Source: Legionella sp. | GTDB taxonomy: Bacteria; Pseudomonadota; Gammaproteobacteria; Legionellales; Legionellaceae | Reading direction: 5' to 3' | Length of the DNA stretch: 64,000 bases | Assembly: GCA_031291095.1 (NCBI GenBank) | Contig: JARLJR010000075.1 | Location: 1-64,000, forward strand | Shown here: in pieces, positions 8,773-16,812 of the stretch | Layout: the number at the start of each line of letters is the position of its first letter | Position numbering within the stretch: position 1 is the first letter of the stretch | Notes under the pieces: model-generated | The model's database searches: none | What the model was told of the DNA's origin: nothing | Seen by the model: only the letters and a program-made list of their open reading frames with translations | Translations under genes and position numbers: made by a program

Positions 8773-9552
8773 TTATTTCACATAACTAATATGTGCAATC
8801 AGTTGGTTTTTATTCACATGATGCATCCCTACAGCAAAAGACACCGGAGTCATATAATCCCCTATACTGATCTGGCCACCGGTTAAAGAAGCATTGCCTA
8901 ACCCACTAAAACGATAACCAAATCCTAGACGAACATTTTGGCTCATATCAAAATCAAGACCAGCACCCAGGTTATAACTAAATTCGGCTACAGTATGATC
9001 ATTAAAAGAAGGCGTTAAATTGATACTACCCGTGTCATTGGTTGTAGCGCTAAAACGTCCTGTTCTATTCCATGCAGCCCCTAAACCTATCTGCACGTAA
9101 GGATGTAACGATTTATCACTCGTTGCTAGAATTTTAAATGATGCTAGAAATTGTTGGCTTTGAAATTGATAGTGATAATGATACAAAGTGGAATAATCAG
9201 GTTCCATACCTACGGTATGCTCTCCACGGATTTGGATAGGAGTAAAATAGTTATACTCTAGCCCCGCCTGAGCCAATAAACCATACCAGGGTAATGAATG
9301 CTCCATCCCCAAAAAGCCGCCTACAACCCCTCCATTTCGGCCATTAGCCCTGGAGTCATAAGCAAACAAGCTCTCATCATCCCCTAAAAAATAGGCTTTT
9401 CCCGTCGCATCCATATTGGCATAACCGCCAGTAAAAGAAATCACTGGCCTATAAGTCGAGCGCATAGACTGAATGCCCGATTCGCCTGAAATCGCAAAAG
9501 AAGAATATAAAAGTGCTCCCGCGATACTCAGAACAAAAATGCCTGAACGCAT
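8773..9552 (-). CDS. Outer-membrane beta-barrel protein
   Basis: About 259 residues: a signal peptide (GIFVLSIAGALLYSSFA), then alternating amphipathic strands with many aromatic residues, as in 8-strand OmpA/OmpW-like barrels. The ATG at 9552 is chosen because AAGGA lies eight bases upstream. It is a clear paralogue of the barrel at 45446: both carry YRP at the start of the mature protein, HYHY-x-x-QS, HPY...LGAA-x-NR and RLGxGYxFxxLGxA. Both lie beside a secreted protein with a TNNT-type N-terminal module. A structural, binding or export role for that partner is possible but unproven. Confidence 0.78.
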   Translation of the reverse strand: MRSGIFVLSIAGALLYSSFAISGESGIQSMRSTYRPVISFTGGYANMDATGKAYFLGDDESLFAYDSRANGRNGGVVGGFLGMEHSLPWYGLLAQAGLEYNYFTPIQIRGEHTVGMEPDYSTLYHYHYQFQSQQFLASFKILATSDKSLHPYVQIGLGAAWNRTGRFSATTNDTGSINLTPSFNDHTVAEFSYNLGAGLDFDMSQNVRLGFGYRFSGLGNASLTGGQISIGDYMTPVSFAVGMHHVNKNQLIAHISYVK

Positions 9553-9610
9553 ATAAATCATCCTTAAAATGAAGAAGTTAAATCAAGTGAAAATAACATA
9601 TACTTTTGCT

Positions 9611-9735
9611 CTATTCAAAATGCTTACCTACTGGGGCAGGAACTACACCATTGGCATAAGGGCCATTATTGGTAATTTGGTATAATCTCGGAGACTGTCT
9701 GTAACTATAGTTAATTGTCCCGACCAAATTGCATC
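9611..9735 (-). pseudogene. Possible lost C-terminal extension of the upstream secreted protein
   Basis: In the frame next to that of the preceding gene, the minus strand reads without a stop through NLVGTINYSYRQSPRLYQI, then a TNNGPYANG stretch, and ends VGKHFE-stop. Its composition (Asn, Tyr, Gly) resembles the secreted protein before it. One indel near 9715-9735 would join the two. It could equally be chance. Confidence 0.3.
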
Positions 9736-10154
9736 ACTACATCAACTCTCAAAGCCGGTGTTATAGATAAAGTGCCTTGAGCCTTCCCAGAGTTTTGAGA
9801 AAAATCACCGGAAATATCGCCATATTCAGTATGAATAGTAGTCACCCCATTAACACAAGTTCCCGTTAAATGTTTTTCATTATGTGAAGGACAAAAAAAA
9901 CTTCCGGAATCCTTGTCTGAAACCACTTCCACGGTAAAATTACCGGAACTATCTATAGGGCCAATAACACCCGCGCCATGATAAGCACATTCACCAATGG
10001 CCCAATTACTTGCGGTACCGGTTCCTGACCAACGTCCAGCGAGATGCTCACAGGCATTCGGAATTGAGGAATAAAAAGAAAAATCAGCATGAGCGATTGG
10101 TGCTAAAAATAAGGTTGCGATGACACATCCCTTTAGTATGTTTTGTTTTTTCAT
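9711..10154 (-). CDS. Small secreted Cys-containing protein, possibly frameshifted at its end
   Basis: Start at the ATG behind AAGG (AAGGCGAAAAA), giving 147 residues with signal peptide MKKQNILKGCVIATLFLAPIAHA. The mature protein has ACEHLAGRWSGTG, two further Cys near SFFCPSH and LTGTCVNG, and a beta-rich profile reminiscent of small lipocalin-like or heme-binding-like folds; no family is assigned. The frame ends QFGRDN, but the adjacent frame remains open with protein-like sequence to 9611, so the C-terminus may be truncated by a frameshift. Confidence 0.65.
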   Translation of the reverse strand: MKKQNILKGCVIATLFLAPIAHADFSFYSSIPNACEHLAGRWSGTGTASNWAIGECAYHGAGVIGPIDSSGNFTVEVVSDKDSGSFFCPSHNEKHLTGTCVNGVTTIHTEYGDISGDFSQNSGKAQGTLSITPALRVDVVMQFGRDN

Positions 10155-10330
10155 TTTTTCGCCTTGAAAAATTATCCCTAAAAACAAACGCAACATGACT
10201 TGCGACCGAAAAAATCCAAACTACCTTACACAAATTAGGGCCGCTTGGCAAATTAATGGCGCAGGAAAAAACGAGGGTTCGTTTACTGAATAAACATTAT
10301 TGGCAAAAAAAGAAGATTAAAAAACACCAA

Positions 10331-10378
10331 GTCCTGTTTGCAGTTCGCTAGGCCAGGATAGTGAAAATGTAACAGGAC
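10331..10378. repeat. Dispersed palindromic repeat, CTGTTTGCA-TTCGCTA family (copy 1)
   Basis: GTCCTGTT and AACAGGAC at the two ends pair over 8 bp. The internal sequence (TTTGCAGTTCGCTAG, GTGAAAATGTAA) matches the element at 13677. It ends exactly where the DUF962 gene's stop codon begins, so it may also act as that gene's terminator. Confidence 0.5.
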
Positions 10379-10702
10379 CTAAAATATTTTCCTTTGCCCA
10401 CGCAGTACCTCCCAAAACAGGACAAAGTCACCCATCAAACTATAAAGAGGGTAGGCGAACGTAGTGGGTTGATTTTTTTCATAAACAAAATGTCCTACCC
10501 AGGAGAATCCATAGCCAGCAATAACCATGAGCAGTAACCAAGTCAAATGCCCGGTGAATAGAAAAAAGAGAAAAAATAAGCAGGCTAATGAAGTACCAAT
10601 AAAATGCAGTCGCTGGCACATAATGTTTTGATGTTGGCTTAGATAAAAGGGATAAAACTCATCAAAATTCTTATATTCTTTCATTTTTCCATCGTCGTTC
10701 AT
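10379..10702 (-). CDS. DUF962 / Mpo1-like membrane protein
   Basis: 107 residues matching the DUF962 (YGL010w/Mpo1-like) pattern: FxxFYPFYLSQHQN, then RLHFIGT, a helix pair, and WVGHFVYEKNQPTTFAYPLYSLMGDF. The conserved histidines (in SQH, RLH and GHF) are those proposed to bind iron in yeast Mpo1, an ER dioxygenase of 2-hydroxy fatty-acid alpha-oxidation. At least two membrane helices are present. The start is set by AGG eight bases before the ATG; an ATG six codons later is also possible. The bacterial role is unknown. The window also encodes a fatty-acid hydroxylase at 19807, which makes a lipid link conceivable. Confidence 0.82.
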   Translation of the reverse strand: MNDDGKMKEYKNFDEFYPFYLSQHQNIMCQRLHFIGTSLACLFFLFFLFTGHLTWLLLMVIAGYGFSWVGHFVYEKNQPTTFAYPLYSLMGDFVLFWEVLRGQRKIF

Positions 10703-10914
10703 GGCATTTACCTATTTGGACTATTAAAAACGGGGCAGCGTAAACATCGAGCTTATTTAAATTATAGTCCATCGTAGTAATGAGTAATGGAATTAATAAA
10801 TGCGCCTCATATTTCCTTAAAATATATTGACCTTAATGCGTTGATCTTTCAAGCCCAGCATTGGGAGAGGTATAAACTGTATTTGCTGGGCTTGACAGCC
10901 TACGAAATAGTTCC

Positions 10915-11355
10915 TTACCACTGCCCAACATTTGGAGCAGAGGCCCAAGGTTCTTCGATGGGTAAGGGTTCGCCTTTTTGCAGCAGCTCAATGGAAATGT
11001 TATCGGGGGAGCGGATAAATGCCATGTAGCCATCACGTGGAGGTCGATTAATCACCACACCGGCCCTACCCAAGCGTAAACAGGTATCGTAAATATTATC
11101 CACCCGGTAGGCTAGATGGCCAAAATTGCGCCCTTCCGTGTAAGGTTGCGGATCCCAATTATAGGTCAGCTCCAACAAAGGAGCTTGTGTTTTTTTAGCC
11201 TGTTCTACATCTCCCGGAGCGGCTAAAAAAACTAAAGTATATCGCCCTCTCTCATGTTCGCTTCGTTTTACTTCAACCAGCCCCAGCTTAGTACAATAAA
11301 AATCTAAAGATTCATCCAGATTGGTCACTCTAACCATGGTGTGCAAGTAATGCAT
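10915..11355 (-). CDS. gloA: Lactoylglutathione lyase (glyoxalase I)
   Basis: A cytosolic metalloenzyme that isomerises the methylglyoxal-glutathione hemithioacetal to S-lactoylglutathione. At 146 residues it fits the bacterial GloA size (about 135). The VOC-fold motifs are present: H5 ([10 protein letters not shown]), the Glu in LLELTYNWD, the His in NFGHLAYRV and the Glu in SIELLQ, corresponding to the four Ni/Zn ligands of the E. coli enzyme. It stands alone between the DUF962 gene and a small His-rich gene. Confidence 0.95.
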   Translation of the reverse strand: MHYLHTMVRVTNLDESLDFYCTKLGLVEVKRSEHERGRYTLVFLAAPGDVEQAKKTQAPLLELTYNWDPQPYTEGRNFGHLAYRVDNIYDTCLRLGRAGVVINRPPRDGYMAFIRSPDNISIELLQKGEPLPIEEPWASAPNVGQW

Positions 11356-11584
11356 GACTTAGTCTCCCTAAAAAATTACCTGATACGATTCATAAAAAGT
11401 TAGTATATACATAGATGATAACAAAAATACTTGTCGTTGCTATGCAACTCCAAAGCTCCTCAATACGCCAAAATTGGGCAATATTTAACCAAAACTCTAT
11501 TTTAGTGTCTATACTTACAGTGTGGAACTTATTATCCAAGCATGGGTAGTAAGTAATGTTTATTAACCTGTCAAAGGAAATAAC

Positions 11585-11827
11585 ATGCCTGATAAGATCC
11601 AGCATACAGCAGCCAGCCTGCAACAAAAAATGCTAGCTCGTTATGGTGATGAGCTGCATCACAAACACAACAAACACCACCTATCATACCGCAAACACTA
11701 TCGATCCCATCCGTGCAATCAGAATAATAATGTCGATGAAGATGACTCTAGCGGCTCAACGGGGCTGTTGCGTGAACTCAAACTAAAAAAAATGAGAAAA
11801 CGACCCGATAAAGGACAAATCCATTAG
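11585..11827 (+). CDS. Small histidine-rich basic protein
   Basis: 80 residues with no membrane segment. The centre carries a His-rich run (ELHHKHNKHHLSYRKHYRSHP), then an acidic patch (VDEDDSS) and a Lys/Arg-rich C-terminus (KLKKMRKRPDKGQ). A strong ribosome site, AAAGGA six bases before the ATG, supports translation. It is followed within 15 bases by a perfect hairpin. No family is recognised; metal binding by the His cluster is possible but only inferred. The 229 bases upstream hold no other supported gene. Confidence 0.6.
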   Translation: MPDKIQHTAASLQQKMLARYGDELHHKHNKHHLSYRKHYRSHPCNQNNNVDEDDSSGSTGLLRELKLKKMRKRPDKGQIH

Positions 11828-11841
11828 TTTTAAAGCCATAA

Positions 11842-11865
11842 CCTGAGTTCGCAAACGAACTCAGG
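11842..11865. terminator. Bidirectional intrinsic terminator
   Basis: CCTGAGTTCG and CGAACTCAGG form a perfect 10-bp stem with loop CAAA, between the stop of the small His-rich gene and the stop of the leftward BON-domain gene. T-rich sequence follows on the plus strand, less so on the minus strand. Confidence 0.75.
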
Positions 11866-11881
11866 TGGCTTCCTTTAAATT

Positions 11882-12451
11882 CTATTTTTGATAAACAAGG
11901 TACTTAAGCACCTTAACTACATGGCGTACCCCGGTGGTATGACGCGTGAAATTAATCACGGTAGCCGCCTCATCCGGACGAACATCCCCCATCAGGTAAA
12001 CAATACCATCGGAAGTAACTACCTTAAATGCATTCGGATCAATGGACGCATCCGCAAAAATTTGGCTGCGAATTTTAGCAGTGATCCAATTATCTTCCAT
12101 GGTGTTCGGCGGATTAGTATCAACACGTACTTCATTGAACATGCGTCGAGCCCCTTGTACCGTATTTAAGCGTCGTTGTAATTCGGCATGCATTCGTTGA
12201 GTGGGTACATGGCCGGCAATGAGAACATCCCCATTAAAAATCGCGATATCGAGTGGAGAACGGCTGTCTTTAAACAATTTATCAATGGTTATCGCATTAT
12301 TTACTTTGACGTATAAACGATAATCATCCAGCTTCTTATAGACATCATGACGGTCATATACCAAATTAGCGCCTGTCCAGACACTACTGCAGCTAGACAG
12401 GCACCAAAGGGTAAAAATAACCAGTATTTGCACACATCCCTGCTTCAACAT
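11882..12451 (-). CDS. BON-domain outer-membrane lipoprotein, second DolP-like copy
   Basis: 189 residues with lipoprotein signal peptide and lipobox LSSC, predicted to be anchored in the outer membrane facing the periplasm. Two BON domains follow, about residues 45-110 and 120-185, with the family's repeated FNGDVLIAGHVP and TSDGIVYLMGDV turns. It shares the YDRHDV segment after the lipobox with the neighbouring dolP (YDRRGV) and follows it by nine bases, so the two arose by tandem duplication. DolP binds anionic phospholipid and supports envelope integrity in E. coli; whether this copy has diverged is unknown. Confidence 0.82.
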   Translation of the reverse strand: MLKQGCVQILVIFTLWCLSSCSSVWTGANLVYDRHDVYKKLDDYRLYVKVNNAITIDKLFKDSRSPLDIAIFNGDVLIAGHVPTQRMHAELQRRLNTVQGARRMFNEVRVDTNPPNTMEDNWITAKIRSQIFADASIDPNAFKVVTSDGIVYLMGDVRPDEAATVINFTRHTTGVRHVVKVLKYLVYQK

Positions 12452-12460
12452 GGTAAATAA

Positions 12461-13033
12461 CTAACGAATGTATTGGAAAATTTTAACTACTTTTCTTACC
12501 CCATTAACGCGTCGAGCCACATCAACAGCTAAAGTTGCTTGTTGATCGGTCACCACCCCCATGAGGTAGACCACGCCATTTTCAGTCACAATACGAACAG
12601 AACCTGACTCCAATCCTTTTCTAGCGAGCATGCTGCTTCTAACCTGTCCAGTAATCCAACTGTCTTTAGTGCGCTGGGTTAGCGGTATGGGATAGCCCAC
12701 CGTTACTTCATCATAAACACGTTCAACGCCAGGCGCATTATGGGCAATTTTTTCTGCTAAAACACGTAAGGAGGCGCTTGGAGTTTGTCCAACCAAGAGC
12801 ACTACGCGATTAAAACTAGTCACTTCAATGCGTGAATCACTAAATTGGCGATTGGTAACTATGTTTTTATGAATCACATGAAATAAGCGGGCATCCGCTT
12901 CCATAGTCATAACACCGCGTCGATCATAAACCATACCTACTGCAGCACCGGTGACGACAGCGGCCACACAACCTGTGAGTAAACTAGAAACTAAAACAAA
13001 GATTATGGTTTTTAATTTTAAATTTAAACTCAT
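12461..13033 (-). CDS. dolP: BON-domain outer-membrane lipoprotein DolP (YraP)
   Basis: 190 residues, lipoprotein signal with lipobox LTGC, then AAVVTGAAVGMVYDRRG as in E. coli DolP, and two BON domains ending VNGVRKVVKIFQYI. It maintains outer-membrane integrity at sites of septal peptidoglycan remodelling in enterobacteria. Its position directly after diaA (three-base gap) reproduces the E. coli order lpoA-yraN-diaA-dolP, which supports orthology. A second BON lipoprotein follows. Confidence 0.9.
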   Translation of the reverse strand: MSLNLKLKTIIFVLVSSLLTGCVAAVVTGAAVGMVYDRRGVMTMEADARLFHVIHKNIVTNRQFSDSRIEVTSFNRVVLLVGQTPSASLRVLAEKIAHNAPGVERVYDEVTVGYPIPLTQRTKDSWITGQVRSSMLARKGLESGSVRIVTENGVVYLMGVVTDQQATLAVDVARRVNGVRKVVKIFQYIR

Positions 13034-13036
13034 TTT

Positions 13037-13636
13037 TTATCCTAAAACTTGGCCAAATAAAGACTGATCAATTAAATCACAAAAACAATGCAATATGAAC
13101 AAGTGCATTTCTCTTATGCGTGCCGCATTATCGCATGCCACGCGCACTTCAATATCTTCTGGGCCTAAATGATTAGCAAGTACCCCGCCATCACGTCCAC
13201 TTAAAGCAATCGTATCCATGCCTCGTTCATTGGCAGCTTGTAATGCATGGATCATACTGTCTGAATTCCCTGCCGTGGTTAATAGCAACAAAACATCTTG
13301 CTCTTGGCCTAAGGCTTGGATTTGCCGCGCAAAAACTTGACTGTAATGATGCTCATTAGCAAAAGAACTGATGGTGGTTGCATCCGCACTTAGATTAAAT
13401 ACCGGCAACGAAGGGCGTTCTACTTCAAAATGATTAAACATAGCACTCGCAAAGTGCATGCAATTGGCACTAGAGCCGCCATTACCGCAAATTAATATTT
13501 TTCCATCACCCAACAAACAATTCACCAAGCGTTGCCCCGCTTTAGCAATGGTGTCGGATAAGGCATCTGCTAGTGCTATTTTTGTTTCGATATGCGTGCC
13601 GAAGAGGTGTCTTACTCTTTCTTCCAGTTGAACCAT
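13037..13636 (-). CDS. diaA: SIS-domain DnaA initiator-associating protein DiaA
   Basis: 199 residues, the length of E. coli DiaA (196). It is a single SIS (phosphosugar isomerase-like) domain: ICGNGGSSANCMHFA near residues 50-65 and LLLTTAGNSDSMIHALQAA later. The E. coli protein is a tetramer that binds DnaA and promotes timely initiation. GmhA, the heptose isomerase, is the alternative for this family. The lpoA-yraN-diaA-dolP context favours DiaA. Confidence 0.88.
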   Translation of the reverse strand: MVQLEERVRHLFGTHIETKIALADALSDTIAKAGQRLVNCLLGDGKILICGNGGSSANCMHFASAMFNHFEVERPSLPVFNLSADATTISSFANEHHYSQVFARQIQALGQEQDVLLLLTTAGNSDSMIHALQAANERGMDTIALSGRDGGVLANHLGPEDIEVRVACDNAARIREMHLFILHCFCDLIDQSLFGQVLG

Positions 13637-13676
13637 TTTTTAACCTTAATAATTATTCTGCTATTGAAGCCCCCAG

Positions 13677-13738
13677 GGACTGTTTGCATTTCGCTAGCTT
13701 GAGACAAAATGGCCAAGAGAGTAGAAATGTAAGCAGTC
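13677..13738. repeat. Dispersed palindromic repeat, CTGTTTGCA-TTCGCTA family (copy 2)
   Basis: GGACTGTTTGCATTTCGCTAG followed about 25 bases later by GTAGAAATGTAAGCAG aligns with the element at 10331, with a short internal insertion. It lies between the stop of yraN and the start of diaA, so it separates genes that are usually tightly packed. Confidence 0.5.
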
Positions 13739-13739
13739 T

Positions 13740-14099
13740 CTAATAATCCATACCAAAAGCATCCTTTATCCAAGTAATTGATGCTGACTTGCCATCGATG
13801 CTAATCACATCAAAACGCAAGGCAAATTGATTCTGTAACTTATGAACCATTGCATAATGCATTGCCGATTTTAATATTTTTTGCCGCTTAGCATAAGTAA
13901 TACTTGCAAGGCCACCGCCAAACTCAGCAGAAACGCGGGAGCGTACCTCAACAAAAACTAAATGCTCGCGGTCGCGCATAATTAAATCAATTTCACCCAA
14001 CTTGCAATAATAATTTTGGCCAACTAACTTAAGTCCTTGCGCGGTCAAATAATTTATAGCCTGCTCTTCTGCAATGCGTCCTTTCTTTTGTGTAAGCAT
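13740..14099 (-). CDS. yraN: YraN family (UPF0102) endonuclease-like protein
   Basis: 119 residues, the normal size. It has the family core GRIAEEQAINYLTAQGLKLV, CKLGEIDLIMRD and LVFVEVRSR, in which E-I-D and E-V-R match the catalytic core of Holliday-junction-resolvase/restriction-endonuclease folds. The biochemical role is not established. It starts immediately after the lpoA stop, so translation is probably coupled. Confidence 0.93.
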   Translation of the reverse strand: MLTQKKGRIAEEQAINYLTAQGLKLVGQNYYCKLGEIDLIMRDREHLVFVEVRSRVSAEFGGGLASITYAKRQKILKSAMHYAMVHKLQNQFALRFDVISIDGKSASITWIKDAFGMDY

Positions 14100-15923
14100 T
14101 TAAGCGGTCTCACCTAGAGAACGTACTAAGCCCTGCTTAAATTGCCCCCACTCTAAAACACGAGCAACCTGTTGTGACGGTTTAAGGTATAAAATACCAT
14201 CTCCAGAAAAAGATTCATCGGCAGGGAATAACATTAAGTGATTTAATTGGGTTGCCAAAGCATAACTATCCTTACCCAAAGCATACAGTCTATTGTAGCT
14301 GTTAAATTGCTCCGGCCAATTTCTTGCCCTCATTTGATGGCCAAAAACCCAAGGAATATCACAAAATATAATACCATCCAAATCTTTATCTTTTAAGGGA
14401 TTCGCACTACCACCATACACACTTGCCGTAGCGTAGACAGGAACATCCGCAGCGTAGTAATAATTTAATAAAGGCATAATTTGCCGTGCTTTTGAGGGAT
14501 AGGCTAATAAAAAGATCATATCAAAGTCTTGGCGACGGCTAGCCATCGCTTGAATTGAATAGCCCAATAATTCTTTAATTTGTTTTTCCCGCTGTTGGCT
14601 ATTGGTAATATGGAGAAAATCCTTCATCTTTTTATTCAGATCGTCCTTAGCGCCATATAAAAGAGTACCCGCAACCTGCCCTCCTTTCTTTTGCCATTGT
14701 TTGGTAAATGCATTGGTTACTTCATTGCCCCATTCATTCCCCGGCGCAATAATTAGCGCGCGATGATAGCCTTTGCTGCGCGCCCTAATCGCCACTTGTT
14801 GTGCCTCATTGACTGGTGACAAACTGAATGAATAAGAATTCTCTTGCACATTCGCTGCGGCATCATTCAATAGCAGAGTAGGCACCGGATGGGGTAATGC
14901 CGCAACCGCAGCAACTTGAGCCTTAGTTAATGGCCCTACAATATAATTAGCGCCATCAGTAATAGCGGACTGATACAAAGAAGCAACATCGGCTTTGCTG
15001 GTATCATAGGTTTTAACCGTAATTGCAGCACCACCTGGATTATTCTTTTGGGCCGCCATAAAACCATCACGTATTGCCGTGCCAGGGCCTTGCAAAGCAC
15101 CGCTTAAAGGCAATAAAAGTGCCACTTGCTTGGGCTGGTCTACCATTTTGTTGGCAATCGAATCTAAAGGATTAGGTAAAATATTATTCGCAAGATGATT
15201 ATTAAACTGAGTTTGCCAGTGATCCAAGGCGGCTAGTAAGGATTTAGAGTTATCACGATATTTACGTGCGATTTGTGCTAATTGCAGCCAACCTTGCATT
15301 TCTGATTGAGTCGCTGTTGTAGTGGCATTATCAAGTTCAGCTTGGGAAAGATGAGTAATGGTTACCCACAGCTTACGACGATTATGTTTTTGACTGTCAT
15401 CATCAATAAGCAAAGGTTCTAACCTGATGCGCTCGGAAATAGACTCTAGGGGCTTATCGGTAGCCCGATACGCTTGGGCTAATAATTCATGGTATTGTGC
15501 TTGTTGGTATCGTGGTAAATCATCTTTTTGAGCAATGCTTGCTAATTTACTTAAAGCCCTTTGGGGTCTATCCCGCATCACATCAATTTGTGCTAATAAA
15601 ATATTTTTTTGCGCCATAAGCTCCGGTGTTAAATCAGCAGTCTGTGCTAAAATGGCCGCACCTTGCTGCCATTGACCTTCAGAAATCGAACGCCCCGCAG
15701 CCATAAGTAAGGACTTTTGCTTTTCATGCCCTTGTTGGTTTTGCGCTTGCGTAAGATAACCTGAGGTTGATTGAGGATAAGGATTTTCTGGTTTTTTCTT
15801 CACGACCACAGGTGTGGGTGCTGGCACCTCGGGCACTGAAGAAGTAACGGCAGTAGTACACTGACAAAGAAATACGGTAGATGTCAGGAAGATAAGTACA
15901 CGAATTTTATATATTTTTAACAT
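14100..15923 (-). CDS. lpoA: Penicillin-binding protein activator LpoA
   Basis: An outer-membrane lipoprotein that activates PBP1A from the periplasm in E. coli. About 607 residues from the ATG at 15923; a TTG five codons upstream is an alternative. The signal peptide ends FLCQC, an unusual lipobox with Gln before the Cys. A TPR-like helical domain spans about 50-250, then a periplasmic-binding-protein-like domain from about 260 (QVALLLPLSGALQGPGTAIRDG) to the end. The gene is divergent from rsmI with a 40-base gap, the standard gammaproteobacterial arrangement. Confidence 0.93.
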   Translation of the reverse strand: MLKIYKIRVLIFLTSTVFLCQCTTAVTSSVPEVPAPTPVVVKKKPENPYPQSTSGYLTQAQNQQGHEKQKSLLMAAGRSISEGQWQQGAAILAQTADLTPELMAQKNILLAQIDVMRDRPQRALSKLASIAQKDDLPRYQQAQYHELLAQAYRATDKPLESISERIRLEPLLIDDDSQKHNRRKLWVTITHLSQAELDNATTTATQSEMQGWLQLAQIARKYRDNSKSLLAALDHWQTQFNNHLANNILPNPLDSIANKMVDQPKQVALLLPLSGALQGPGTAIRDGFMAAQKNNPGGAAITVKTYDTSKADVASLYQSAITDGANYIVGPLTKAQVAAVAALPHPVPTLLLNDAAANVQENSYSFSLSPVNEAQQVAIRARSKGYHRALIIAPGNEWGNEVTNAFTKQWQKKGGQVAGTLLYGAKDDLNKKMKDFLHITNSQQREKQIKELLGYSIQAMASRRQDFDMIFLLAYPSKARQIMPLLNYYYAADVPVYATASVYGGSANPLKDKDLDGIIFCDIPWVFGHQMRARNWPEQFNSYNRLYALGKDSYALATQLNHLMLFPADESFSGDGILYLKPSQQVARVLEWGQFKQGLVRSLGETA

Positions 15924-15963
15924 GTTTAAGACACCCAATAAGCGATAACAAAAAGGATAAACT

Positions 15964-16812
15964 ATGACAAACTCACTAGCAACAGGAATAGGTACTCTCT
16001 ATATCGTTGCCACTCCAATTGGAAATCGCGAGGACATTACTCTTAGAGCATTGCAAGTACTGAAATCCGTTGATTTTATTCTGGCAGAAGACACCCGTCA
16101 TTCTCTGCAACTATTAGCCTCATTGGGGATAAAAAACCAAGTGCATTCGCTGCATGCTCATAATGAGCATGAGAAAAGCCAACACCTTATTGAACATTTT
16201 TTAGCGGGAAAATCGGCAGCCTTAATTAGTGATGCCGGAACACCGTTAATCAGTGATCCTGGTTATATTTTAGTTAAGTTAGCCCGGGAACATGACATTC
16301 CTGTCGTCCCCATTCCAGGGGCCTGTGCATTAATTACCGCGCTTTGTGCAGCCGGTGTTCCTTGTGATTCTTTTTTATTTTCCGGTTTTTTACCAGCAAA
16401 ACACAGTGCGCGCAAAGCAAAACTTGAAACCTTAAGCAATGAAACACACACCCTTATTTTTTATGAGTCGACTCATCGCATTCTTGAATGTCTTAATGAT
16501 ATAGCCGCTGTTTATGGGGAGGAGTGTACACTGGTTTTAGCCAAAGAATTAACTAAAACATTTGAGCGTTTTATTAGCGGGAGCGTGCTGGAAGTGAAAA
16601 ATTGGTTAATGGCAGAGCCTGCGCATACTAAAGGCGAGTTTGTATTAGTAATTCCGCCGCGCCCAGAACCTGCGGAGCAAGAAAATCATGAAGAATTACT
16701 TACTATCTTATTAGCAGAATTGCCGTTAAAGCAAGCGGTTGCTATTGCCTGTAAATTGACAAAGGCTAGTAAAAATGAACTTTATGATTTAGCGTTACAA
16801 ATAAAGAATTAA
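15964..16812 (+). CDS. rsmI: 16S rRNA 2'-O-ribose C1402 methyltransferase RsmI
   Basis: 282 residues, matching E. coli RsmI (286). It methylates the 2'-O of C1402 in 16S rRNA using SAM. The tetrapyrrole-methylase fold motifs are LYIVATPIGNREDITLRAL, AEDTRHS, SDAGTPLISDPG and IPGACALITAL. AAGGA six bases before the ATG fixes the start. Its last four bases overlap the end of the convergent LtaS-like gene, which marks the edge of the capsule region. Confidence 0.97.
   Translation: MTNSLATGIGTLYIVATPIGNREDITLRALQVLKSVDFILAEDTRHSLQLLASLGIKNQVHSLHAHNEHEKSQHLIEHFLAGKSAALISDAGTPLISDPGYILVKLAREHDIPVVPIPGACALITALCAAGVPCDSFLFSGFLPAKHSARKAKLETLSNETHTLIFYESTHRILECLNDIAAVYGEECTLVLAKELTKTFERFISGSVLEVKNWLMAEPAHTKGEFVLVIPPRPEPAEQENHEELLTILLAELPLKQAVAIACKLTKASKNELYDLALQIKN

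Noticed and set aside
13037-13636. Sedoheptulose-7-phosphate isomerase GmhA
   Set aside because: Same fold, but the lpoA-yraN-diaA-dolP gene order argues for DiaA.
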